DNA of 64,000 nt from an uncultured Clostridium sp. Lineage in GTDB: Bacteria; Bacillota; Clostridia; Peptostreptococcales; Peptostreptococcaceae. The position numbers and the translations under genes were made by a program. Below, one piece after another: positions 54,641 to 63,469 of the stretch. The notes under the pieces were generated by a model. That model had not been told where the DNA came from and made no database searches. It saw nothing but the letters and a program-made list of their open reading frames with translations. Numbering within the stretch: the stretch's first letter is position 1; every line of letters begins with the position of its first letter. The stretch is from NCBI GenBank assembly GCA_945871955.1, contig CAMBXR010000001.1, forward strand, positions 34,513-98,512. The letters run 5' to 3'.

Positions 54641-55409
54641 TTTTATATATACTCCAATATCCAATTTTTTCAAAACCAAGCTTCTTATAAATTGTAATCG
54701 CTGCTTCATTATCACAAAATAAACAGGGTACCCTATTTTCTTGTAATAACTCATGACATATTTTTACTATACATTTAGTAGCATAGCTTCTATTTCTATA
54801 TTTAGGATGAGTTCCAACGCCTATAATCATAGCATTAGATTTATTTTCAGAAGTGGTCTTTGCCATAGATACAGCCTTACCTTTTCTTTCTATAAAATAC
54901 CCCCTTCCTGTTTTTAGACTTGCTTTAATATTATCTACTGTAGTATTTTCAAATTCATCTATTTCTTCATAGAGTCTTGCAATTTTATTTAAATTACCAA
55001 ATCTTATTTTTCTAAGCTTAATATTGTCTTCTTCATAATCTGGCAGTAAGTTTATATTTACCAATTTAAATATATTCACTTTTCTATATATTTTTAAATC
55101 AATTTTATCGTCTAACATTTCTAAAACTTGGGACTTTCCGCAAATCTCTTCACAATCACTTTCATTAATAAATTTGGCAAAGTCATCTACATCAAATTTA
55201 TCATAGGCATAAAAAATAATAAATTCAAAACATTTTAATAAAATACCTTCTATTTCACCATTTTCATTTATACCACCATAAATACTAAATAAATAACTAT
55301 CATACCCAAATCTTTCTATATCACTAATCAAAAATATATTAATTTCTTTTTCTCTATATAGGTATTCAATAACTTTTTTATGATGTGTATTATTAAGCCT
55401 TTGAATCAT
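54630..55409 (-). CDS. GNAT-family N-acetyltransferase
   Basis: The 259 residues have an N-terminal region (about 1-125) with weak GNAT-like text and a C-terminal acetyltransferase domain. Motif A is 'IIGVGTHPKYRNRSYATKCI' (acetyl-CoA loop, about 200-220) and motif B-like 'FCDNEAAITIYKKLGFEKIGYW'. The double-domain size suggests a two-GNAT arrangement. The ORF track opens 26 codons too early; GGGGGAG supports ATG 55409. The substrate is unknown. Confidence 0.85.
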   Translation of the reverse strand: MIQRLNNTHHKKVIEYLYREKEINIFLISDIERFGYDSYLFSIYGGINENGEIEGILLKCFEFIIFYAYDKFDVDDFAKFINESDCEEICGKSQVLEMLDDKIDLKIYRKVNIFKLVNINLLPDYEEDNIKLRKIRFGNLNKIARLYEEIDEFENTTVDNIKASLKTGRGYFIERKGKAVSMAKTTSENKSNAMIIGVGTHPKYRNRSYATKCIVKICHELLQENRVPCLFCDNEAAITIYKKLGFEKIGYWSIYKKIR

Positions 55410-55611
55410 TAGCACTCCCCCTGATATTACTCCTAAATTTACAATCCCCTCAATATTAATATTAAGTTTCTTTAATCTTACTTGCAATTAAAAATTATAC
55501 CTATAGTATATATACAAAAAAATTCAAACTTACTATTGGTAATTTTTATAAGAATTTTAAAATGATATAAAACAAATAATAATCTTATAAAATTATTAAG
55601 GATGTGAGTAA

Positions 55612-55827
55612 ATGACTGATAAAAAAAGACCTAGCACTAAAAAAATGAAAGATTTAGAAAATGAAAAACTTGAAATAGCTGATGAATTAGGCACTGGTCA
55701 TGCAAATGACGTTGAAGTAAATGTAAAAATAGCATCTCAAAATGAAGCTGAATTCAGTAAAAAAACTAGAACTAAGCAACATAATTTAAATAACCAAATG
55801 AAAACAACACCTCATGAAAAGGTATAA
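55612..55827 (+). CDS. Small hydrophilic protein of 71 residues, unknown
   Basis: It has AAGGATGTG before the ATG and a terminator after the stop. The product is highly charged and lacks hydrophobic segments, Cys or Trp. Words such as 'LEIADELGTG' and an Asn/Gln-rich tail ('TKQHNLNNQMKT') faintly recall small acid-soluble spore proteins, but the SASP signature (GGxxTKxxV, or the gamma-type repeat) is not there. I cannot name a family. It lies alone on the plus strand between GNAT and rarA. Confidence 0.65.
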   Translation: MTDKKRPSTKKMKDLENEKLEIADELGTGHANDVEVNVKIASQNEAEFSKKTRTKQHNLNNQMKTTPHEKV

Positions 55828-55855
55828 TTTCAATTAATTATGTAACATATAATAT

Positions 55856-55893
55856 AAAAAGCTATGAAGATATATATTTTTCATAGCTTTTTT
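55856..55893. terminator. Bidirectional terminator between the 71-residue gene and rarA
   Basis: AAAAAGCTATGAA/TTCATAGCTTTTT with U-runs in both directions; the flanking genes converge on it. Confidence 0.88.
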
Positions 55894-55935
55894 ATTATAT
55901 TGATATTAAGTTAAAATTTATATTTTTCATATACT

Positions 55936-57216
55936 TTATTTATTTGTTTTGTTTTTTATTACATTCCAATAATTTTTAAATGCATTTTCATTTTTATTGT
56001 TGCCGTGAATGTAATACTTTTTATCTTTTATAGGATCAGGTAAATATTGCTGTTCAACATAATTGTTTTCAAAATTATGAGGATATTTATATTCTACTCC
56101 TCTTCCCAGTTTTTTTGCACCTGCATAATGGGCATCTTTTAAATGAATTGGTATATCTCCTGTTTCCATATTATCTAAGTCATATATAGCCATATCTATG
56201 GCATTAATTACAGAGTTAGACTTTGGACACTGGGCCAAATATATAGTTGCCTGGGCAAGAGGTATACGAGCTTCTGGAAATCCCAGTTGAAGAGCTGCAG
56301 ATACACAGGCCTCTGTTATTGTTATAGCTTGTGGTACAGCTAACCCCACATCCTCACTTGCTACACATAATAATCTTCTTGTTATAGATTGAATATCCCC
56401 TGCTTTAATAAGTCTAGCCAAATAATGAATAGCCGCATCAGCATCTGAGCCTCTAAGTGATTTATGAAATGCTGACAAAATAGAATATCCATCATCTCCA
56501 CCTCTATCATAATTTAAAATCTTAACAGAAGAACAATTTATAACATCATCTAAAGTTACTTTTACAGAATTAGTAGGAATATCTATTCCCACATTAAAAG
56601 CTAATTCCAATTTATTAAGAGCACTTCTCATATCACCGTTGCACGTCTGAGCAATATATTCAATGGCTTCATCTTCTATATGAATATTTTCATAGGTATA
56701 TAAGTCATTAAGCTTAAGGATTGCTCTTTCTAACCCTTTTATTATGTCATTTTTCTCAATAGGTTTAAATTCAAAAATAGTACTTCGACTTAATATGGCT
56801 TTATATATAACAAAATAAGGATTATCTGCCGTACTCGCTATTAGTGTTACTGAACCATCTTCTATTACTTCCAATAAAGATTGTTGTTGCTTTCTATTTA
56901 GAGCTTGAATTTCATCTAACATTAGAAGTATACCATTATAAGAAAATAAATCTTGTTTATTAGCATCTATTACTTCTTTAATTTCTTTAACTCCACAATT
57001 TACTGCATTAAGTTTTACATATTTCTTATTTGTGCACTTTGCAATAATATTAGCTAAAGTTGTTTTTCCTGTACCTGGAGGTCCGTATAAAATCATATTA
57101 GGTATAGTGTTATTATCTAATAATTTATTTATTATCTTACCCTTGCCAATTATATGACTTTGACCAACCATATCATAAATATTTTTAGGTCGTAATTTAT
57201 CTGCTAAAGGTTGCAT
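55936..57216 (-). CDS. rarA: Replication-associated AAA+ recombination factor RarA (MgsA/YrvN)
   Basis: A clamp-loader-like ATPase acting at stalled forks. Walker A 'GPPGTGKTTLANII' (about residue 45) and Walker B 'LMLDEIQALNRKQQQSLL' are followed by sensor 1 'LIASTADNPYFVI'. The C-terminal tetramerisation part has 'SILSAFHKSLRGSDADAAIHYLARLI' and 'SEDVGLAVPQAI'. Length 426. Position beside iscR matches yrvN-cymR of Bacillus. GGAGG precedes the ATG. Confidence 0.95.
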   Translation of the reverse strand: MQPLADKLRPKNIYDMVGQSHIIGKGKIINKLLDNNTIPNMILYGPPGTGKTTLANIIAKCTNKKYVKLNAVNCGVKEIKEVIDANKQDLFSYNGILLMLDEIQALNRKQQQSLLEVIEDGSVTLIASTADNPYFVIYKAILSRSTIFEFKPIEKNDIIKGLERAILKLNDLYTYENIHIEDEAIEYIAQTCNGDMRSALNKLELAFNVGIDIPTNSVKVTLDDVINCSSVKILNYDRGGDDGYSILSAFHKSLRGSDADAAIHYLARLIKAGDIQSITRRLLCVASEDVGLAVPQAITITEACVSAALQLGFPEARIPLAQATIYLAQCPKSNSVINAIDMAIYDLDNMETGDIPIHLKDAHYAGAKKLGRGVEYKYPHNFENNYVEQQYLPDPIKDKKYYIHGNNKNENAFKNYWNVIKNKTNK

Positions 57217-57261
57217 AATTTACCTCCTTTATTTATAATCAATATAATTTCTTAATAATTT

Positions 57262-57290
57262 AAAAAGGTATCTTATAAAGATACCTTTTT
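57262..57290 (-). terminator. Terminator after codY
   Basis: AAAAAGGTATCTT/AAGATACCTTTTT with a 3-nt loop lies directly after the codY stop. Confidence 0.9.
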
Positions 57291-57291
57291 A

Positions 57292-58077
57292 CTAATAATT
57301 ACTTCTTACTTTTTTAAGTTCTGGTATTAACTTATCATTAAGAATTTTTATATGAGTTCCCTTCATTCCTAAAGATCTAGACTCAATTACTCCTGCACTT
57401 TCAAATTTTCTAAGAGCATTAACTATTACTGATCTTGTAATTCCTACTCTATCTGCTATTCTACTTGCAACAAGTAAACCTTCATTTCCTTCTAGTTCTT
57501 TAAATATATGCTCTACAGCTTCAAGTTCAGAATAAGATAAAGTTCCTATAGCCATTTGAACAACAGCAGTTTTTCTCATTTCAACTTCCATTTCTTCACT
57601 TAAGCCTCTTAAAACTTCCATACCCATTACTGTAGCACTATATTCAGATATAACTAAGTCATCATCTGTAAATATATCATTATATCTTGATATAACTAGT
57701 GTACCAAGTCTTTGTCCACTTCCTAATATAGGAACAACAGTAGTATATTTTTCTAATCTTTCTTGTTCATACGGAAATACTTCTAATAATTTTTCACCAG
57801 TTAAATTTTCTAACGTTTCATTTATTTTTAAAACACTATCTGTATATACTTTAGGGAAAATTTGTAGTTTAGTTTCTTCATCTTCTATAACAGAGCTATC
57901 TTGAACATCTTTTAAGTAAAGGCCAATTACCTTTCCTTTTGCGTTAATCACATATATATTAGCCCCTAGAACTTCTCCTAAAGTTTCCGCTAATAAATCA
58001 AATGATACACTGCTCCCTCCGCTTGTTTGAAGAGTTTTATTAATTTTCCTTGTCTTTTGTAATACTTCACTTGCCAT
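57292..58077 (-). CDS. codY: Global nutrient regulator CodY
   Basis: CodY senses GTP and branched-chain amino acids and represses stationary-phase, metabolic and often toxin genes. An N-terminal GAF domain (about 1-155, 'SFDLLAETLGEVLGANIYV') joins a C-terminal winged helix. The invariant recognition text is 'ASRIADRVGITRSVIVNALRKFESAGVIESRSLGMKGT' in pattern (about 203-240). Length 261. It follows topA by 157 bases, carrying its own promoter. Confidence 0.97.
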   Translation of the reverse strand: MASEVLQKTRKINKTLQTSGGSSVSFDLLAETLGEVLGANIYVINAKGKVIGLYLKDVQDSSVIEDEETKLQIFPKVYTDSVLKINETLENLTGEKLLEVFPYEQERLEKYTTVVPILGSGQRLGTLVISRYNDIFTDDDLVISEYSATVMGMEVLRGLSEEMEVEMRKTAVVQMAIGTLSYSELEAVEHIFKELEGNEGLLVASRIADRVGITRSVIVNALRKFESAGVIESRSLGMKGTHIKILNDKLIPELKKVRSNY

Positions 58078-58161
58078 TTAATCATCTCCTTAACAAAGTT
58101 TAAGGTTTCAAGAATTTTATATTCTCTAGTTTCTTAGTTATACGCTTAGTTTCCCTACTAT

Positions 58162-58190
58162 ATTTTAACATAAGATTACATACTTAACAA
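58162..58190 (-). promoter_or_regulatory. codY promoter
   Basis: TTGTTA (58185-58190), 17 bp and TAAAAT (58162-58167) on the minus strand. Confidence 0.6.
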
Positions 58191-58211
58191 TAAAACATTC
58201 ACATTTTTCTT

Positions 58212-58226
58212 AATTTTCTGTCATTT
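58212..58226 (-). promoter_or_regulatory. Weak CodY-box-like site upstream of codY
   Basis: AAATGACAGAAAATT matches the CodY consensus AATTTTCWGAAAATT at 12 of 15 positions and lies about 20 bp upstream of the -35 box. Three-mismatch sites are common by chance in AT-rich DNA. Confidence 0.3.
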
Positions 58227-58234
58227 ATGTAATT

Positions 58235-60310
58235 TTATTCAATTATTCTACCTTCAGCCTTACATTCCTTATTAGAACATACTTCTTTTGTCTCATTTTT
58301 AGTTCGCTTTTCTATCATATAAGACCCACATTCTTTGCATACTTCTCCTGTAGGTTTATACCAACTTATAAAATCACATTCAGGATAGTTTGAACATCCA
58401 TAAAAGGCTTTACCTTTTTTAGATTTTCTAAGAATAATGTCTCCTTCTTTACATTTAGGACATTTAACACCAACTTTATTTACTAATGGTTTTGTATTTT
58501 TACACTCAGGGTAATTTTTACATGCCATAAATCTACCAAATCTACCGTATTTAATTACCATGTTAGATCCACATAATTCACAAATCTCATCAGTTTCTTC
58601 ATCCATATTTATCTTTTCTATTTTTTCATTAGCTTCTTTTATAGCTTCTTTTAGAGGTTCATATACTTCTGATACAACACTCTTCCACTTAATATTGCCT
58701 TCTTCTATTTCATCTAATTTATTTTCCATTTGGGCAGTAAAGTCCACATCAATAAATTTTTGGAAGTTTATATTTAGGATATCTGTAACTATCATTCCTA
58801 GTTCAGTTGGATGAAGACTGTTACCTTGTTTTTCTACATATCCTCTATTTAATATGGTTGCTATAGTTGGTGCATAAGTACTAGGTCTACCTATTCCAAG
58901 TTCTTCTAGAGTTTTTACTAAACTAGCCTCCGTATATCTTGCTGGAGGTTGAGTAAAATGTTGTTCTGGAATAAATTTATTAACTTCAAGCTCATCATTT
59001 TCTTCTATTATAGGTAGTATTTTATCTTCTCTTTCTGTAAAGTTATAAACTTTAGTATAACCATCAAACTTCATAACAGAACCTGTAGCTCTAAATAATG
59101 CATCACCTATTTTACAATCCACATTCAATACATCAAATACAGAGTCTTCCATTTGACTAGCTACAAATCTTCTCCAAATTAAATTATAAAGTTTAAATTG
59201 ATCTTTACTTAATGAAGACTTAACACTTTCTGGCGTTCTATGTATAGAAGTTGGTCTGATGGCTTCATGAGCATCTTGTACTTTCTTCTTTTCTTTATTT
59301 TCTTTTTTCTCACTATTTTCTTTGTAGTATTTTTCTCCTAACTCATCTAAAATATATGACTTAGCTTTTTCTCTTGCCTCATCAGATATTCTCTTAGAGT
59401 CTGTTCTTATGTAAGAAATTAGACCTACAGTTCCTTCTCCTTCAATATCCACACCTTCATATAATTCCTGCGCTACTATCATTGTCTTTTTAGTTGTAAA
59501 AGACAGCTTATTAGCAGCATCTTGTTGAAGCACACTTGTTGTATATGGTTTTGGAGCTGATTTTCTTCTCGTTTTAGATTCAATTTTTTCTACTGTAAGT
59601 TTTTTATCTTTTATATTTTCTAAAATTTTATTAACATCTTCTTCACTATTTAAATCTACTTTTTCATCATTGAAGGAAACAAACTTAAATAATATATTTT
59701 CATCATCTTTAGTTTTTCCTTCTATATCTAGACTCCAGTATTCTTTAGGTACAAACTCATTAATCTCTTTTTCTTTTTCACAAATTAATTTTGTAGTTAC
59801 TGATTGTACCCTACCTGCACTAAGCCCTTTTCTAACTTTTACCCAAAGAATTGGACTTATCTGATATCCTAAAAGTCTATCAAGAACTCTTCTAGCTTGT
59901 TGAGCGTCTACAAGTTTTAAATCTATACTTCTTGGATTTTTTATTGCCTTTTTGATAGCATCCTTTGTTATCTCATTAAATTCTATTCTACATTCATCAT
60001 GTTCATCAATTCCAAGAATATAAGCTAAGTGCCAAGATATAGCTTCTCCCTCTCTATCTGGATCGGTAGCTAGATATACTCTCTTAGATTTTTTAGCTTC
60101 TTTTTTTAATTCTTTTATTAAATCACCTTTTCCCCTGATATTAATATATCTAGGTTCAAAATTATTTTCTATATCAACACCTAAAGTACTTTTAGGTAAA
60201 TCTCTCACATGACCAACTGAAGCCTTTACAGTATAGTGACTTTTTCCTAAGAATTTTTCAATTGTTTTAGCTTTTGCAGGCGATTCCACAATTACCAATG
60301 TTTTCGCCAT
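58235..60310 (-). CDS. topA: DNA topoisomerase I
   Basis: Type IA enzyme that relaxes negative supercoils. A Toprim domain ('LVIVESPAKAKTIEKFLG', 'ATDPDREGEAISWHL') is followed by the catalytic tyrosine in 'GLISYIRTDSKRIS' (about residue 300). Three C-terminal four-Cys zinc modules close it ('CELCGSNM...CKNYPEC', 'CPKCKEGD...CSNYPEC', 'CKECGSYM...CSNKEC'). Length 691. It is 28 bases after dprA. Confidence 0.98.
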   Translation of the reverse strand: MAKTLVIVESPAKAKTIEKFLGKSHYTVKASVGHVRDLPKSTLGVDIENNFEPRYINIRGKGDLIKELKKEAKKSKRVYLATDPDREGEAISWHLAYILGIDEHDECRIEFNEITKDAIKKAIKNPRSIDLKLVDAQQARRVLDRLLGYQISPILWVKVRKGLSAGRVQSVTTKLICEKEKEINEFVPKEYWSLDIEGKTKDDENILFKFVSFNDEKVDLNSEEDVNKILENIKDKKLTVEKIESKTRRKSAPKPYTTSVLQQDAANKLSFTTKKTMIVAQELYEGVDIEGEGTVGLISYIRTDSKRISDEAREKAKSYILDELGEKYYKENSEKKENKEKKKVQDAHEAIRPTSIHRTPESVKSSLSKDQFKLYNLIWRRFVASQMEDSVFDVLNVDCKIGDALFRATGSVMKFDGYTKVYNFTEREDKILPIIEENDELEVNKFIPEQHFTQPPARYTEASLVKTLEELGIGRPSTYAPTIATILNRGYVEKQGNSLHPTELGMIVTDILNINFQKFIDVDFTAQMENKLDEIEEGNIKWKSVVSEVYEPLKEAIKEANEKIEKINMDEETDEICELCGSNMVIKYGRFGRFMACKNYPECKNTKPLVNKVGVKCPKCKEGDIILRKSKKGKAFYGCSNYPECDFISWYKPTGEVCKECGSYMIEKRTKNETKEVCSNKECKAEGRIIE

Positions 60311-60338
60311 TTTTACACCCCCACCCTTATTTCTTCTT

Positions 60339-61433
60339 TTAATTTATACTATACATTTTATTATTCATTTCAACAACTAAATCTCTTAATAATAATTCAT
60401 TTATTATAGAATTTACATTTTTTATATCCATACCAGTATTATCACAAATCTCATCAATTTGCAAGATACCTTGCTTCTTAATTGCATTTATTATTTTTAA
60501 TTCTTCATTATTTAAGTCCTTAATTTCATATTCTATACTAATTTTATTATTAAAACTACTATTATTATATTCCTCTAAAACATCCTCAATATTTTCTATT
60601 AATTTTGCACCTTCTTTTATTATTTTATGACATCCTCTGCTCATTTCTGAATGAATATTACCTGGAAGTGCAAATATGTTTTTGCCTTGTTCTAAACCTA
60701 AATCAGCTGTAATTAGAGCACCACTTTTTTTAGCAGCTTCCACAACAATTATTCCATCACTTATTCCACTTAGAATTCTATTTCTACATGGAAAGTTTCC
60801 ACGAGTCACATAGTGCCCCACATTATATTCTGATATAAGTAAACCACCATTTTCTAATATTTCATCAGCTAAAGGCTTATTTTGTGTTGGAGTAATATTT
60901 TCTAGAGAAGATGCCAAAACAGCAATAGTTTTGCCCTTTGCTTTTAAACACCCTTTATGACAAATAGCATCAATACCTAAAGCAAGGCCACTAACTATAT
61001 TAATATTTCTCTGAGATAATTCATAACTTATTCTTTCAGCACAGTCAATTCCATAAGATGTAGGTTTTCTTGAACCTACCATGGCTATGTTCAAAGTATT
61101 ATTTATTACTGATAAATCTCCTTTGTAAAATAATAATGAGGGAGGATTATAAATATTTCTAAGTTTAGCTGGATACTCTTCATCTTCTATACAAATATAC
61201 TGAATAGAATTTTTATATAATTCTTCCTTAATTTCATCTAAATTGAAATGACTAATATATTTTACTAGATTTTCTTTAATATTTAAACTTATATTTTTCA
61301 AATTGTAAATATCTTTTTCTTTAAGATTTATAATTTCCTCCACACTTCCTACTTCCTCTATTATTTTACCAATAGTTATACTACTTATTCCCTTTATCGA
61401 TTTAATATATAAATAAATATCCTTTTTATCCAT
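60339..61433 (-). CDS. dprA: DNA-processing protein DprA (Smf)
   Basis: It loads RecA on incoming single-stranded DNA in natural transformation. A SAM-like N-terminus (about 1-65) precedes the Rossmann-type domain: 'IAMVGSRKPTSYG', 'VSGLALGIDAICHKG', 'FPCRNRILSGISDGIIVVEAAKKSGALITA' in pattern. A C-terminal winged helix lies near 300-360. The usual 'G.D..YP..N' reads 'SSLENITPTQNK', a mild deviation. It forms an operon with comM and topA. Confidence 0.95.
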   Translation of the reverse strand: MDKKDIYLYIKSIKGISSITIGKIIEEVGSVEEIINLKEKDIYNLKNISLNIKENLVKYISHFNLDEIKEELYKNSIQYICIEDEEYPAKLRNIYNPPSLLFYKGDLSVINNTLNIAMVGSRKPTSYGIDCAERISYELSQRNINIVSGLALGIDAICHKGCLKAKGKTIAVLASSLENITPTQNKPLADEILENGGLLISEYNVGHYVTRGNFPCRNRILSGISDGIIVVEAAKKSGALITADLGLEQGKNIFALPGNIHSEMSRGCHKIIKEGAKLIENIEDVLEEYNNSSFNNKISIEYEIKDLNNEELKIINAIKKQGILQIDEICDNTGMDIKNVNSIINELLLRDLVVEMNNKMYSIN

Positions 61434-61442
61434 ATTTTTCTC

Positions 61443-62969
61443 CTATTTAAAATAATTATAATAAGCTTTTCTAAAAGCAAATGCTTCTAAAACATGATTG
61501 GAATTTATATTCTCTTCTTCTTCCAAGTCGGCTATAGTTCTAGACATCTTTATTAATTTCATAAAACTTCTATTACTTAATTTATACTTATTAAAAATTT
61601 TATTTATAACTTCTCTACTTTTATCATCTAATGTACAGTATTTATCTATCATTGTTGATGTCATTTCATTATTAGTTGATATATTTTCATTTTTAAATCT
61701 TATATTTTGTATTTCTCTTGCTACTTCCACTCTCTTTCTTATATCTTCAGATTTTTCTTCCTCAGATTTTTTATTAAGCTCATTACAAGAAATCTGATTT
61801 ACTTCCACAAACATATCAAATCTATCTAAAAAAGGTCCTGATAATTTATTTTTATATCTATTAATTTCATAAGTTGCACACCTACATTCTTTATTTGACA
61901 TATAAAATCCACAAGGACAAGGATTCATTGCACCTATAACAATCATTTTACAAGGATATTTTATACTATATTTAAGGCGACTTATGTTTACATATCCATC
62001 TTCCATAGGTTGTCTTAAAGTTTCTAAAGTCCTTTTTTCATATTCTCCCACCTCATCTAAAAAAAGAACACCTTTATGTGACAGAACAATTTCTCCAGGT
62101 TTACAATTATATCCACCACCTATTAATGATTGTATAGTTGTACTGTGATGAGGTGATCTAAATGGTCTTTCTTTGATAATTCCATATTCTTCATCAAGCA
62201 TTCCTGCTATACTATAAATCTTACTTATTTCAATTATTTCATCTTTATTTAGCTTAGGTAGTATGGTCCTAATACGTTTAGCAATCATTGTTTTGCCAGA
62301 ACCAGGAGGACCTATCATCATCAAGTTATGATTTCCTGATGCTGCTATTTCAACTGCTCTTTTTACGAAATAATTTCCCTTTACATCTTGAAAGTCTTCT
62401 GTATAAGAATTTTGTATATCATCTATTTGTAAGTCTTTATAATCAGTAGATATATGATGATTGCCGTTTAAATAATTAATACATTCATTTAAGTTTTTTA
62501 TAGGTATTATTTCTATTCCATCAATAAAATTACTTTCTTTAAAATTATCATAAGGTATAAAAATTCTTTTAAAATTTTCTTTTTTTGCTCCAATTACTAA
62601 AGGTAAAATTCCTTTTACCTTTCTCAAATGGCCATCTAAGGATAACTCTCCCACAAATATACATTCTTCTAAGTATGAATCATTTCTATTTATATATTTT
62701 CTAAGAATACCTATACACATGGGTAAATCTAAAAAAGAACCTTCCTTTTTTATGTCCGCTGGAGATAGATTTACTACTATTCTAGAGTTTGGAAAGTCAT
62801 ATCCTGCATTGATTATGGCTGATTTTACTCGCTCTCTAGCCTCTTTCACCTCTGTACCTGGAAGTCCCACAATATTAAAAGAAGGTATACCTCTAGTTAT
62901 GTCTATTTCCACCTTAACTAAGAAGCTATCTATTCCTATTAAATTATTTGAATTAATTATACTTAACAT
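61443..62969 (-). CDS. comM: YifB/ComM-family AAA+ Mg-chelatase-like ATPase
   Basis: ComM homologues are branch-migration helicases aiding integration of foreign DNA. The N-terminal Lon-protease-like domain has 'FNIVGLPGTEVKEARERVKSAI'. The ATPase carries Walker A 'GPPGSGKTMIAKRI' (about residue 217), 'RPFRSPHHSTTIQSLIGGG', Walker B 'GVLFLDEVGEY' and 'MNPCPCGFY' with a cysteine-rich turn. Length 508. It lies 10 bases before dprA. Confidence 0.94.
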   Translation of the reverse strand: MLSIINSNNLIGIDSFLVKVEIDITRGIPSFNIVGLPGTEVKEARERVKSAIINAGYDFPNSRIVVNLSPADIKKEGSFLDLPMCIGILRKYINRNDSYLEECIFVGELSLDGHLRKVKGILPLVIGAKKENFKRIFIPYDNFKESNFIDGIEIIPIKNLNECINYLNGNHHISTDYKDLQIDDIQNSYTEDFQDVKGNYFVKRAVEIAASGNHNLMMIGPPGSGKTMIAKRIRTILPKLNKDEIIEISKIYSIAGMLDEEYGIIKERPFRSPHHSTTIQSLIGGGYNCKPGEIVLSHKGVLFLDEVGEYEKRTLETLRQPMEDGYVNISRLKYSIKYPCKMIVIGAMNPCPCGFYMSNKECRCATYEINRYKNKLSGPFLDRFDMFVEVNQISCNELNKKSEEEKSEDIRKRVEVAREIQNIRFKNENISTNNEMTSTMIDKYCTLDDKSREVINKIFNKYKLSNRSFMKLIKMSRTIADLEEEENINSNHVLEAFAFRKAYYNYFK

Positions 62970-62980
62970 ATTATTCCTTC

Positions 62981-63325
62981 CTAAAATGCATTTACTATAT
63001 GATTTATTTTTTTATCTTTTAAATAAATTTCAATTACATCAAATCTTATAGATACATTTTCCAATGAATTATTTAAAATATAATACTTGGCCACGTTAAT
63101 TATTTTTCTTTGCTTTTTATAATTTACTGCTTCACTGGGATATCCATAATTTATATTACTTCTACTTTTCACTTCCACAAAAACTAATTCTCCATTGATT
63201 TGTACGATTAAATCTACTTCTCCCATTTTTGTTCTATAGTTTTGTTCAATAACTTTTCCACCTTTAGAAGTAATATATTTAGATGCTATTTCTTCTCCCA
63301 ACTTGCCTTTTTCTATATTATTCAT
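62981..63325 (-). CDS. yraN: YraN/UPF0102 endonuclease-fold protein
   Basis: A 114-residue protein of restriction-like fold. 'KGKLGEEIASKYI' opens it, and the D-ExK-type core is seen in 'TKMGEVDLIVQINGELVFVEVKSR' in pattern (about 33-55). The role is unknown; genes of this family are linked to comM/dprA in many bacteria. GGGTG precedes the ATG. Confidence 0.92.
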   Translation of the reverse strand: MNNIEKGKLGEEIASKYITSKGGKVIEQNYRTKMGEVDLIVQINGELVFVEVKSRSNINYGYPSEAVNYKKQRKIINVAKYYILNNSLENVSIRFDVIEIYLKDKKINHIVNAF

Positions 63326-63396
63326 ATTTTCACCCTATTATTTTTATTATGGAATTATTGTCAAGGTAATCAGTATATATACAAAATCTTTTTTAA

Positions 63397-63425
63397 TTGC
63401 CAAATTATTCCAAATTATATATGAT
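63397..63425 (+). promoter_or_regulatory. Promoter for the capA-like gene
   Basis: TTGCCA (63397-63402), 17 bp and TATGAT (63420-63425) on the plus strand, about 45 bases before the ATG. Confidence 0.6.
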
Positions 63426-63469
63426 TAATGTAGATAAATTAAGTTTAATTTAAAATTAAGGGGGTAGTT

